A stretch of DNA of 64,000 nucleotides from Coniella vitis (lineage: Eukaryota > Ascomycota > Sordariomycetes > Diaporthales > Schizoparmaceae): positions 4,216,001 to 4,280,000 of the forward strand of contig WUJK01000003.1 in the NCBI GenBank assembly GCA_011317545.1. The letters are read 5' to 3'. The notes below the pieces were generated by a model that worked only from the letters and a program-made list of their open reading frames with translations, had not been told where the DNA came from and did not search any database. Positions 1 to 9,374 of this stretch are shown piece after piece. Made by a program: the position numbers and the translations under genes. Each line of letters starts with the position of its first letter. The stretch's first letter is position 1.

Positions 1-526
1 GCCTCAGGTTGTTGTTGGTGGTGGTGCTGGTGCTGGTGCCCTTCTGACGCGCGCCAAAATGGCCTTTTTCATTGACGCGTACTGGACACGCTTCCACAGC
101 CTTCTGTTTGGCTTGTTTGAGGCGCCCACGCCGCAGGACGAAGAGCGCATCATCGACGAGGCGGTGCAGAGGGTGGTTGGGGAGATGGAGCCGTTGCTCG
201 TCGCGTCCTACTACTATCCTCGCAGCAGTGTTGACGACGACAACGACGACGAGCATAACGGGCCCTTCTTTGGGGGCAGCAGGGAGTTCACCCTCGTGGA
301 GGTGGTGACAGGCCCGTTTCTGGTGCGGGCGATGGCCTTGTCGAAGAGGGGGGTGTATCCGGCCAGTCTGGCGCGGCGGGTCGAGAGCGAAGCGCCGCGG
401 TTTGCCGCGTGGGCGGGGCGGGTTGCGGAGCGGGAGAGCGTGAAGGCTGTGTTTGATGAGGATGTGATTGTAAAGAGGTCGATTGCGAAGAGGGAGAGGA
501 TGAGGAGGGCTGCCGGGTTGGTGTGA
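1..526 (+). CDS. Glutathione S-transferase family protein, C-terminal part (5' end outside window)
   Basis: The reading frame is open from the left edge (frame beginning at base 2) to the TGA ending at 526, so the ATG at 59 is probably an internal methionine and the gene starts before the window. The residues around that methionine (LLTRAKMAFFIDAYWTRF) and the following helical, acidic stretch resemble the all-helical C-terminal domain of fungal glutathione S-transferases, which forms the hydrophobic-substrate side of the active site. The thioredoxin-like N-terminal domain that binds glutathione would lie upstream and cannot be seen. A short Asp/Asn-rich insertion lies near residues 59-66 counted from that methionine. 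A cytosolic detoxification role is inferred from the family only. The family call is by eye and moderately sure; the exact class (omega-like or other) is not. Confidence 0.6.
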   Translation, partial: PQVVVGGGAGAGALLTRAKMAFFIDAYWTRFHSLLFGLFEAPTPQDEERIIDEAVQRVVGEMEPLLVASYYYPRSSVDDDNDDEHNGPFFGGSREFTLVEVVTGPFLVRAMALSKRGVYPASLARRVESEAPRFAAWAGRVAERESVKAVFDEDVIVKRSIAKRERMRRAAGLV

Positions 527-578
527 GGGGTGAGTGTTGAGTGTTGAGTGTTGAGGAGTGGAGAGTCTTGGTTTTGTT

Positions 579-643
<65 letters not shown>

Positions 644-978
644 TTGATTGACTGATGTTTCTATATGATGACTGGTATTATATGAATATTTCCCAAGGCT
701 GCAACGGTAGAATATAAAATATCTGAAGCTCATTCGTTGATGATTTAATCAATGGTCGTATTGTGCACAGCAAGAAGAACACCATATTCCTGGAATATGG
801 GTTAGATATATCATTTCTGAAAATCAGATACTCTTCCATACAAGGAACCAATAGTATACAACAACCGCGACTGATGGAATATCTCGACGCTTTCAACACG
901 ACAATGTCCACGATAGCCTCACTCACCCAAAACGTCTGAACAGCATATATTCACACCAGCCTCTGTCTACCAACAACC
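527..978. other. Intergenic spacer with AT microsatellite
   Basis: Shared 3' spacer between the convergent GST and ATP-grasp genes. It holds the AT repeat listed separately and AT-rich sequence after it. I see no coding signal. Confidence 0.6.
585..640. repeat. (AT)28 microsatellite
   Basis: Uninterrupted alternating AT for 56 bases, 59 bases after the stop codon of the partial GST gene. It is a likely length-polymorphic marker. Confidence 0.98.
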
Positions 979-2622
979 TCAACCCAGTCTCTTGCGGATC
1001 CACGCTTCCACCTCGTGCAGCTCATCCGCATCCCTTGCGCCCCAAATCACATCCGCCATGTACACCCCGTCACCCACCTCCGCCGTGGCCGTCACCACGA
1101 CCTGTCCCGTTTCCACCAGCGGCCTCAACTGCCTGTACACCTCGTCCGCATCCCCACCGGCATACTCGACCGCCGCGAACTGCGCTGTGGCTAAGCCCCT
1201 CGCCTCCCAGAAATGGCCCCTCATCAAGCAAATCGGCATCGAGCCCGTGAACCTGGCGTTCAGATCCACAACCCACTGCCTGCCTTCCTCCCCGCGCTCC
1301 ACCACAATGTCGATGCCAGCCCAGCCGACGAACGTCTCGGGCATTTTGCTCGCTGTGTCCTTGACAGTCTCCCAGACGAGCTGCTCGAGGGCCTCTTGCT
1401 GGGTGTAGTCAATGTGGCCTCCCACCCAGGTCGCCTGTCCTAATTCGGCTGCTGCTGCTGCTGCTGACGATGCCGCCGCCGCCTCAACCAATGAGTCTGG
1501 CTGCTCATCACCACCACCACCACCACCACCAGTATGGCACGCAGTCTTGGCACAAGCAAGCGTCTGCACCGTCACCCCCAGAACCAGCGGATTCCCCCTG
1601 TCATGCCGCGTCCCCGGCGCGCCCACCAGGAAGTGCACGCTCAGATCGCGCACAGCGTCGACGTAGTCGCACACAAGCACATGGCGCACCCCGCGGGCCT
1701 TGTACGCGCGCATGGCAGCCAGCGCGGCGCGGCGCTGGGCTTCGGTGCGCAGGATGAAGGTGCCGAAGCCGCAGCCTGCGCGGCAGAGTTTGAGGACAAA
1801 GGGGAGAGGGCGGGTGTGGATGATGCTGTTTTTGTTGGTGGCGTTGTTGTTGGAAGATGAAATAGAGGATAAAGATAACGGCAATGCGCCACCATCATCG
1901 TCATTATACTCGTCGAGAGATATTGTCTGCAGGTCGATCACCTCACACGCTGGGGTGCGCATACCCGAGGTGACGAGGTACATTTTCGAGTTGAGGTCGT
2001 ACATTTCCCGCGGCGAAAGCAGGCACTCGCCGCGGCGGTGCTGATGGTCCATCCACCCCTGCGGGCGCCAAAAGAGGAGTTTCTTGCCGGCTGTGGCGCG
2101 GCGCAGCTCATCCGCGACGTGCCCTGCGCCGCCGTCTGCGTCGAGGTTGACGATGCGCGGGCGGTGCCGCTGCGAGGGCGCCAGCTGCTGGGTGAGGGCG
2201 CGCTGGTGGTGCTCGATGGTCTCGGCGGTGATGTTGGGCGCGAAGAGGAGGACGTCCATGCTGCCCAGGCCAAAGGCCCGGCGGAGGGGCTTGAGGCCGA
2301 GGATGATCTTGCGGAGTCTGGTGAGCTCGGGCGTTGTGTCGCTCGGGGAGGAGGAGGAGGAGGAATAAGGCACCGGCTCCTCGTCTTCTGGGTAGACGCG
2401 TTCGCGGGGAAAGGATGGGTGGAGGTCCAGGTGGCCAAAGACGCAATACATGGTGGCGATGAAGGGGCCTGGGATGCCGTTGGCGGCGTAGAGGTCTGCG
2501 ATGGTGGTGTCGAGGTGGACTGGTGGGAGGGTGATGGGTGGTGGTGGTGGTGCTGCTGGGGGGGATGTTGGTGAGAAGGGCAAGCCATTGTGGTGGGTTA
2601 CTGGTGGGTTTGTGAGCTTCAT
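979..2622 (-). CDS. ATP-grasp domain protein, fungal solid-state-culture-specific type
   Basis: A single-exon gene of 547 residues starting at the ATG at 2622. After a Pro-rich N-terminus, residues about 37-230 form an N-terminal region. The C-terminal half reads like an ATP-grasp fold: a lysine-bearing strand (LPFVLKLCRAGCGFG) for nucleotide contact, then an acidic-Asn metal-binding motif near the end (WVVDLNARFTGSMP). ATP-grasp enzymes join a carboxylate to an amine or thiol through an acyl-phosphate; the substrate here cannot be read. The resemblance to fungal proteins annotated as 'solid-state culture specific ATP-grasp' is from memory. Runs of Ser, Asn, Gly and Ala interrupt the domain and look like loop expansions. 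It is convergent with the GST gene upstream. The fold call is fairly sure; the reaction is unknown. Confidence 0.72.
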   Translation of the reverse strand: MKLTNPPVTHHNGLPFSPTSPPAAPPPPPITLPPVHLDTTIADLYAANGIPGPFIATMYCVFGHLDLHPSFPRERVYPEDEEPVPYSSSSSSPSDTTPELTRLRKIILGLKPLRRAFGLGSMDVLLFAPNITAETIEHHQRALTQQLAPSQRHRPRIVNLDADGGAGHVADELRRATAGKKLLFWRPQGWMDHQHRRGECLLSPREMYDLNSKMYLVTSGMRTPACEVIDLQTISLDEYNDDDGGALPLSLSSISSSNNNATNKNSIIHTRPLPFVLKLCRAGCGFGTFILRTEAQRRAALAAMRAYKARGVRHVLVCDYVDAVRDLSVHFLVGAPGTRHDRGNPLVLGVTVQTLACAKTACHTGGGGGGGDEQPDSLVEAAAASSAAAAAAELGQATWVGGHIDYTQQEALEQLVWETVKDTASKMPETFVGWAGIDIVVERGEEGRQWVVDLNARFTGSMPICLMRGHFWEARGLATAQFAAVEYAGGDADEVYRQLRPLVETGQVVVTATAEVGDGVYMADVIWGARDADELHEVEAWIRKRLG

Positions 2623-3529
2623 TCTTTTGGTTTCTTGGTTGCGTGTGCGTTCTCAGGTTTTGGATGTGCAAATGAGAAGGAAAAGATTGTAACAATGAAG
2701 TGAGCGGAGAGTAAAGAGAAAACTGACGACATCCACAGCAACTCGTAGGAAGCCACAAAGTTACTTATACGAACTCCCGCTTACAACGTGTCCAAACTAT
2801 TCAGCAACAAAACAAGAGAGATGCTTATCCTGCTTCTCCATGCTTCCGGCGCAGAATAAAGCTCCGCCCTTTGGGGGTACCAGTCAAGGTGAAGCCATCC
2901 GCAACAAGCGGTGATGCATGAGTAGCAGAAGGCAGACCCAGGTACAAATTAGTCACGAACTGGCAAAATGTCAGCAACATTGGCACCCTGGAAAGTACTA
3001 TGTACGCTTCGTAAAGCATGCAGTGCAAGTACTGACGACCTGAGGATTGCATGTCTGCATGTGGCCGCTCACCCGCATGGGGGAGAAACCCACCCTCGTC
3101 AGCAAGCCATGCTCGAGGGCGCACACTGCCACGCGCAGTTCTTGGTTTGCTTTGACTGAAGGGGCAATCACTTTACTCATGCTGATTCTTGCGAATGGGG
3201 CCTCCAAAAGCAGCTCCAGATGCTCGTATTTTGCAGTGTCTATCGGCGGCTGGTGAGTCTCGGTGCACCGAATCGAACTCACCAGCGGACGGTGAACAGC
3301 AAAGACCACACCACAACGCCAACGACAGTTTCTGATACAACCAATATGAAGCAAGTAGTCTATGATCTATGTGCAAATCAGAAAAAAGGATTGCCCGCTC
3401 ACAAACTCAGCCCTGTGAGTCTCACACCGCGCTCATCATCAGCCTTATAAAGCTTGTATAATACAGTGCTGCCTTGCCTCTTCTCGTCCGCAAACAACAC
3501 ACCACCTATATGTGTTTGCCTTTGCCACT
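2623..3529. other. Intergenic spacer
   Basis: Lies upstream of the ATP-grasp gene and downstream of the next minus-strand gene. It carries one TACTATGTA copy at 2996-3004. No frame shows convincing coding character. Confidence 0.5.
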
Positions 3530-4261
3530 TCAGTTACTTCCACCCCATCCATCCACGCCAGCCGTCTGACCACCCCCCTGCTGTGCGTCCTCGGTCTCTT
3601 CGCGCGCCACACTCGGCGCAAACGCATCCTCTCCGCTCGTCTCATCCGTCGGCTGCTCCGAAAACGCATCTGCCTTGTAGACATCCGCATCCCGCAGGTC
3701 CAGGTCCGGCAGGTGAGACTCACGCGCCCGCGACCCGCCCGTGCCCTTGACAAAGGCCATGGGGTTCGCCAGCTCGGCCGCGGGCGTGGGCCCCGCCGAG
3801 ACAATGGCCGTGTTGTCGATGGCCGAGATGCCGCGCGTGAAGGCTGGCTTCTTGCTGTGGGCAGACAAGTCGGGGCCTGGCTGCCCGGGCGGCGCCTCGT
3901 CGTAGTTCTGGGCGTGGGCGTAGCCGGGCGCGATGCGCGCGGCTGCTGCTGGGGTGACGACGCGCCAGGGTTCCTTGGTGCCGTCGTCCTTGGTTTGGCG
4001 CACGAGGACCTCGCCTGGGCGGCGGGGGCTGGACAGCTGGTCCTTGGCTTGGCTGGTGTTGGCTGAGCTGTGCTGTTGATGTTGTTGATGCTGTTCTTGC
4101 TGGGCGTGGGATGGCGGCGTTTTCGTGCATGTTTGCTGTTGTTCGTGGTGCGACGAAGACGGCTTGAGCTTGTCGAATTGGGGCCGTTCACTGTCGGCGG
4201 CCGTGACTGTTCCTCTTCTTGCGGTTGTGCTACCGCGCGAGCCTGTCTCGTGTGACGCCAT
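3530..4261 (-). CDS. Hypothetical low-complexity fungal protein
   Basis: A 243-residue single-exon frame with its ATG at 4261, in good start context (CACCATGG) and preceded by a TATAAAA element about 37 bases upstream. The N-terminal third is rich in Ser, His and Gln (roughly residues 35-75) and probably disordered. The central part (EVLVRQTKDDGTKEPWRVV, then GISAIDNTAIVSAGPTPAAE) is more varied and may be the conserved core. The C-terminus is acidic and Gly-rich. I see no membrane segment, signal peptide or cysteine pattern. I do not recognise the family. Coding status rests on length, codon use rich in C/G third positions and the promoter. A nuclear or cytosolic disordered protein is only a guess. 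Confidence 0.55.
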   Translation of the reverse strand: MASHETGSRGSTTARRGTVTAADSERPQFDKLKPSSSHHEQQQTCTKTPPSHAQQEQHQQHQQHSSANTSQAKDQLSSPRRPGEVLVRQTKDDGTKEPWRVVTPAAAARIAPGYAHAQNYDEAPPGQPGPDLSAHSKKPAFTRGISAIDNTAIVSAGPTPAAELANPMAFVKGTGGSRARESHLPDLDLRDADVYKADAFSEQPTDETSGEDAFAPSVAREETEDAQQGGGQTAGVDGWGGSN

Positions 4262-5328
4262 GGTGCGTGTTTTTGTGTCTCTTGTTTGCTGATGCAGATT
4301 TTATAAGAGAACTGTCAGGTCACTTGGATATTTGGACCTGTGATTGGTCGACTTTTCCAGTAATAAAAGAAGAAAAAGAGACAGAGAGATGATGTTGATG
4401 ATCTCGACTTGGGTATCAATAGACAATGAAGAGAGAAGAAACGAAACAAGCAGAAAACGCCTCTTTCAAAAAAAAAGAAAAGAACACAGCACAAGCAAAG
4501 CAATATAATAAGAGGAGCCTCCCTTTCATCAGACGGCAACGTAATGATCATCGCCCGGTGGCCACAGCGGGCGGCCCGCAGAGGCAGAGGCAGAGGCATA
4601 GGCATATCCCCAATGACGCACTTGGCCCACTGGCATGACCCCCAAACAGCTTCCCCACCTTTGTGACATAACTTAGTCATAGTGCTAGTAAAGGAGGTAC
4701 TTCTACATGGTACTTATGATGAATTTGAGGCTGAACCTGCTTTCGAAGTACTTGCTGCTGCAGGAATTTTATGCAGGGGCTTCTGGGGTCTAAGCATGAG
4801 CTTTCACTATCAGTCTATGTAGGGGCCCTGAATCACAAGCATTGTTGTGGTTTTATGCATATGTCCATTGGGTTGTACTTACTTGCATGTACCTTATTAG
4901 TAGCCGTGATGATCCCCGCTGGCGTATCTCGATGCGATGCTTTGGGAACCTGGCTTGGCTCCTCCCGATGAGTCCACAATACTGGGTCGGCCTCGACCCG
5001 TTCCCTGGAATGGTAAGCTTGTTGATGGGGAAGAGTCAGCCAAGCGATTGAAATGATGTCTGAATTGCATGTTGACGGAGAATAATGACTGTGGGAGCTG
5101 AGTCGAGCACTGTATTGGTGCTGCGCCGGCTGCCACAGCCCATTGGCCTTTTACTTGAATCGTCTCGAGTCTGGATAAAGCCGAAGCGCACGAGAGAGTA
5201 ACCTGTTCAAGTCTAAAACACCATCGATCGACGAAGCCATGACTTGTTTGATGGCACTGTTTGCTAATCCAAGACTGGAAAAAATTCTATATAATAAAGA
5301 AAGTACACCGCATTACAACCATATCAAT
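4262..5328. other. Intergenic spacer before tRNA-Ala
   Basis: Holds the promoter of the minus-strand gene at 4261, an A-rich stretch around 4425-4510 and no supported gene. The two box elements of the tRNA promoter lie inside the tRNA itself. Confidence 0.5.
4298..4304 (-). promoter_or_regulatory. TATA-like element upstream of the 4261 gene
   Basis: Read on the minus strand the sequence is TATAAAA, 37 bases before the ATG at 4261. The short distance leaves room for only a brief 5' leader. Confidence 0.4.
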
Positions 5329-5408
5329 GGGGAATTAGCACAGTGGTAGCGCGCAACATTTGCAATGATGATTTGTTGAGGTCGTGGGTTCGAACCCCAC
5401 ATTCTCCA
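5329..5408 (+). tRNA. tRNA-Ala(UGC) with an 8-nt intron
   Basis: The acceptor stem pairs GGGGAAT (5329-5335) with ATTCTCC (5401-5407), with discriminator A at 5408. The anticodon stem is CAACA (5354-5358) with TGTTG (5374-5378), and the T stem GTGGG/CCCAC encloses loop TTCGAAC. The anticodon is TGC at 5361-5363. The anticodon loop is too long unless an 8-base intron (5365-5372) is removed after position 37, the usual eukaryotic site. The third acceptor pair is G-U (G3:U70), the main identity signal for alanyl-tRNA synthetase, which independently supports alanine. The mature tRNA would be 72 nt before CCA addition. Confidence 0.95.
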
Positions 5409-5410
5409 TG

Positions 5411-5415
5411 TTTTT
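5411..5415 (+). terminator. RNA polymerase III T-run terminator
   Basis: Five consecutive T residues begin two bases after the discriminator base of tRNA-Ala, the normal position for a Pol III stop. Confidence 0.75.
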
Positions 5416-5711
5416 GGCGGTTCTGTCATTTCAGCTTCTTTTTTTCCCTTCTTCTCTTTTTCTTCTCTTCTCTTTTTTTATTGACAGAGGAAAGGAAGTA
5501 TACGTTTGGGCTCAGAAGAGAGGTTCATTGCAGGAGCCGAGGCTGCAGATGCACGTATTCAGACGTGTATACTTGTGTAGTAGCGAAAGTCTTGAATTAT
5601 ACTTTGAAGCTTTCACAAGGCAACGGTCTGTCTGTACGTGCGAGTCTTGTACAAACCCGTTCTTCCACCAAAGTGCTCGCGAGTATATAAGCAAGAGATC
5701 AATCAATCGCT

Positions 5712-6278
5712 TCAATAATAGAGCGTGATGACGCCAAAAATATAGTTCCCTAGCCCAAACAATCCCGCTAAACTGGTGCAGAAAGCAATCTTGGACACCA
5801 AAAGATTCAGCTCAATCTGATGAATTCAAGCAGCGGACTGGCAAATGAACCAATACAGTACTAATAAATACACTTACTTTCATGTTACTGTCCCAACGAG
5901 AATGACCCGCCGCCACCGCAGCAGACCAAACAAGAATAAGCATGCCAATGAGGAAGACGAGGATACTGATATTGAGCAACATGACCGGCAGCTGCCACAG
6001 ATATAGCTGGCGGCGGCTCGCTTGGGCATGTTGCGAGGGCCGCGCGCCTCCTCGGCGGAGCAGCTGCTGGAGCTGCTCCAAGCCGTCTGGATGGCCGCCC
6101 AGCCTGAGCAGAGCAATACTCTGCTGAGTGCCTATGGAGATGGCCGTGAAGGACAGGAGAAGCGAAGAGTAGAGCGTGGCCAGCACCGTCCACGGCGCCG
6201 ACCCAATCGTCTCCCACGACAATGCTGCGCTGGCTACGGCAGCCACGAGAGCGGCCTTGCTCCTCCTGTGTTAGGCGC

Positions 6279-6310
<32 letters not shown>

Positions 6311-6489
6311 CGGAACGGTACAGAAATGTTTTCGGCAGAGGGATTTACTGTTATGTTTACAGTGCTCAGCTCAGAAAGCGTATTGTCTCTCCAGAACGAC
6401 GCGGATGCATCGTCCTTTGTGTTGCGTATCTTGGCGAAGGCATCTGCCGAGTTGGATGCAATGGACCATGGCTTCATCGTGAAGACCAT
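5712..6489 (-). CDS. Small fungal polytopic membrane protein (three exons)
   Basis: Rebuilt from three exons on the minus strand: 6361-6489, 5878-6255 and 5712-5816, giving about 203 residues. The second intron has a clear GTAAGT donor and CAG acceptor in phase 0, and the last exon adds a hydrophobic helix ending GVITLYY. The first intron is less sure: donor GTAAAC with a CTAAC branch point 15 bases before an AAG acceptor. Residues after the first junction (ASAALSWETIGSAPW, then LLLSFTAISIGTQQSIALLRLGG) and the helix LPVMLLNISILVFLIGMLILVW give about four membrane spans. It resembles fungal membrane proteins of unknown function with a conserved WQxPxMLLN motif, from memory. The start could lie at 6489 or 6477. 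The function is unknown. Confidence 0.62.
6279..6310. repeat. (TGA/TCA)n trinucleotide repeat inside intron 1
   Basis: About ten TGA units on the plus strand, falling between the proposed donor (6360) and acceptor (6256) of the membrane-protein gene. Read as coding it would give a poly-Ile or poly-Met tract, which is why it belongs in an intron. Confidence 0.9.
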
Positions 6490-7464
6490 TATGCTGATAT
6501 GTTTTTTACGCAAGAAGAGGACAGGGAAGGACAAGGACGAACGAGTGATTGGCAAGGGCGTTGCTGTCGGTTGAAAATTTCTGACATGTGTTGAGGGCAT
6601 TTCCTTTTATTCATTTTCATTTTTTTTTCTTGGGTTGAAGGAAAAAGAAATTAAATGAAAATTATTATCCTCAGGTGGCCCAGCACCAGGCGCCTACAGG
6701 CTACAGCCACCAAGCACCCACCGCTTTCCAGCCAGCGCACGCTGCATTGAAAACTTTTTTGCAGCCAGTGTAACGGTTGATGGAGTACATTTTGACGCCC
6801 TGCAGCAACTCCTACATCAAAAGTGCTGTTTTCAAAGCTGACGTGTGGACCAATGAGTTTCCGGCCAGGGGCTGCCACGATGGCATGCATAAAGATGGAA
6901 CGGCTCAGCCACTGCGAGGCCTCACCGACCAACAAGCGCCCCAGATTCGTGCATACTTTCCACGGTGCCGTATTCTATAAATCAGGACGAGGGACGGCAG
7001 CGAAGAGTGGCTATGATGGAGCTTTATTACATTGCAAAAGATTCCCTAAACGTCTAATTGACACCAACCCTCCCAGAATATCATCCATTTCTGCTCCTGG
7101 ACGGCATCAAAGAGTTGCTATCACCACAACTAACCTTCCAGATTTCTCTGATTTCCGACCCACGAACACTCCTTGAACATGCGGCTTGTTCATCCCAGGC
7201 TGCGGTGTCCCAAGGAACCTAGCTCGAGTTCCGATGGAGATCTGTCGAGTACATCTTCCCAGCTAGTCTTCGTCAGAGGCCTTGCGAAGCATCTTCCTAA
7301 GAGTGCGGAACTTAGGTTTTCGTCTGATGACTCGTAAGTATATATATATTTTTGGAATTACTCCCATCATACATGCTGTTTCTTTCCTTTTCACCCAACA
7401 GTGAGTGGTGCTGGTAGTATATGTCACATGATGATGGGACCGATTCTTACTATAGGGGCAAATT
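6490..7464. other. Intergenic spacer with possible upstream exon or leader intron
   Basis: A frame from the ATG at 7180 runs about 50 codons to a perfect GTAAGT donor at 7331, and a pyrimidine-rich CAACAG acceptor ends at 7401. Joining these puts a stop in frame, so the intron may sit in a 5' leader, or the true exon may join further in (an AAG at about 7470 would stay open). No other gene is seen. Confidence 0.35.
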
Positions 7465-8845
7465 ATGTCAAGCCACCACGGTATATTGAAAGCATCAGTC
7501 AGGATGTTTCACAAGTTTCACATCTATATAGCCGCCTATCTAGACAATGCGACTCTGTCTATACTGGTGAGAGACGAGTCCAGATTCCTCAACGATGTGG
7601 ATCGTCTGGTCTATCAGGTTAGACTAGGACATGATATAATGGTCATGATGCTCACGATCCAAAGCATATATACCACAGGTGGGAACACCGGTCTTCTTAC
7701 CAAAGATCATCTCTTAACTCTCGGTCTCACGGATGTTCCCAGCAACCTCTTCTCTGTTCTTGATGGCTCTATGAGTGTCTCATTGTATCTTGAGACTCAG
7801 CTGCAAGAAAGGTTCTTTGGACGAGTTGGGGAGCGATGCAGAAGGAGCTGCATCAAGCTGATACTGAACCCTGGACTGCAATGTCAGCTGCCTGAAGCAG
7901 TAGTAAGGGAAATGCTACGAGTGGATCGCGGCTCTCGGGGTTTCTTGCGACGGCCTGTATACCTTCTTCGTCGGAGATTGGAACAGCTCTCGCCTTTCTC
8001 TTCTACCACGACACAGTCAGATTTACCACCCGAAATTGGATCCTGGCTCCAAACCTTGGATCACTGGAGCGTCGCCATTGGCGAGCCCGCCTCTACAGCC
8101 AGATCTTGTCAAGAAAGCGAGGCTCTTTGCCTTGAGCTTGAGAATGATGGAGGATTCATCCAGCTCGCCCACACATCTATCAACAACACTTGCATCTTGT
8201 CCGCTGGCAAGGGGACGCTGATGGGCTTCACATCACTCTCTGACAAGAAGCTCATTGCAAGAGGTGAGTGCTGCGACGCGTCCAAGGCAGATCCAGCCTG
8301 AGGCGCTTGCTGCATGCTAACACTGAACAGGAAACGCCGTGATCCAAAGCATGGACGAACAATACCACCTCCTCAACAACAACTGCCAAAAGTTCTGCAT
8401 CAAGTTTCTCCTGTCTATTGGAGCGCTGAGCAAGCAGCAGTCTGCTCGCTGGCAATATGTGGGCGTGCCGAGAGCCCTACAATCCGAGGTCTGTACCCAG
8501 CGTTACGCCGATCTCGTTACGACAACTCTGCGGGAAGTACGGCCACAGGACTTTGGCGAGCTCCCCACGGTCGGTTCTCGGGTCATTCTCCCTGTCGAAT
8601 TCCTGTTTCCTGCGGTTCTGAATATCGCAGGTGCCCTGGCATTGAGCTACGCGCATGCCAAAGGCGGTTTCCTGCTCTTTTTATCGCTGTTACTTGTCTT
8701 ACTGGGGTACCAAGTATACAACAATCATGTGGTGTTTGCCTTGTGCTTGTTGCTGGGAAAGGGGCAATCTGCAAGGGAAACCATGGAAGATGCGGAAGAC
8801 ATGCCTGAAAAGGTATATAATTTGATTTATCTCGTTGGAGAGTAA
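7465..8845 (+). CDS. Predicted permuted papain-like fold (PPPDE/LRAT-like) membrane protein
   Basis: Two exons (7465-8263 and 8331-8845) with a GTGAGT donor, branch CTAAC and CAG acceptor give 437 residues. I do not recognise residues 1-190. Then comes DHWSVAIG (His200), a strand-rich stretch with CLELENDGG, and YHLLNNNCQKFCIKFL (Cys285). The order 'HW...G ... NxC..F' with His before Cys is typical of permuted NlpC/P60-papain folds such as PPPDE (DeSI) and LRAT proteins, which act as thiol hydrolases, deSUMOylases or acyltransferases. Two hydrophobic helices follow (about residues 355-375 and 380-400), suggesting membrane anchoring with the domain on one face. The domain call is inference from motif order. 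The 5' end is uncertain because a possible upstream exon lies near 7180-7330. Confidence 0.6.
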
Positions 8846-9374
8846 TCAGTCTCGGAGAGGATGGATCAAGCTCAAAGATAGAGCACGCCATCTGAGCTGT
8901 GTCCTCCAGTAGACATTGGATTCTCAGACATCAAATGCAACAGTACAGTTTGGATCCAAGTCAGCAAAAGAGGTGAAACGAAAGCGAGGACTCTCCGAGT
9001 CTACCGGATCAGGCCTGCGATACGGAACGGTGGTGTTTTCGTTTACTTCACAACTACTCTCAAATTAACTATCTCGAACTTGATATTTGGATCAAGCCTG
9101 AGAACCGTCCACTTTTTTGACACCAAGGACTTACTCTTTAATCAAAAGTGCCGAATATCGGGGATATACCAGGGGAACGCGGTGATACTATGTACAGATG
9201 TGACCCCCACGCGCCCTCGCCGCTCACCTGCAGCTGCTAATCAATCACCGAGCTCTTTTCCCTTTTCAACGTTTCTTCTTTCCCCAGTTGAATCCACCTT
9301 TGCTTTGCAAATCAGGAGAGAAATCGAAAACAGTGAGCAGGGCTCGAATCATACCCACCAACAAACACACCACG
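8846..9374. other. Intergenic spacer
   Basis: Promoter side of the aldo-keto reductase gene. I see a CT-rich leader just before the start and no gene. Confidence 0.5.

Noticed and set aside
3255..3300. AATCGAACTCACC, resembling a reversed tRNA T-arm
   Set aside because: The minus-strand arms do not pair into a complete cloverleaf.
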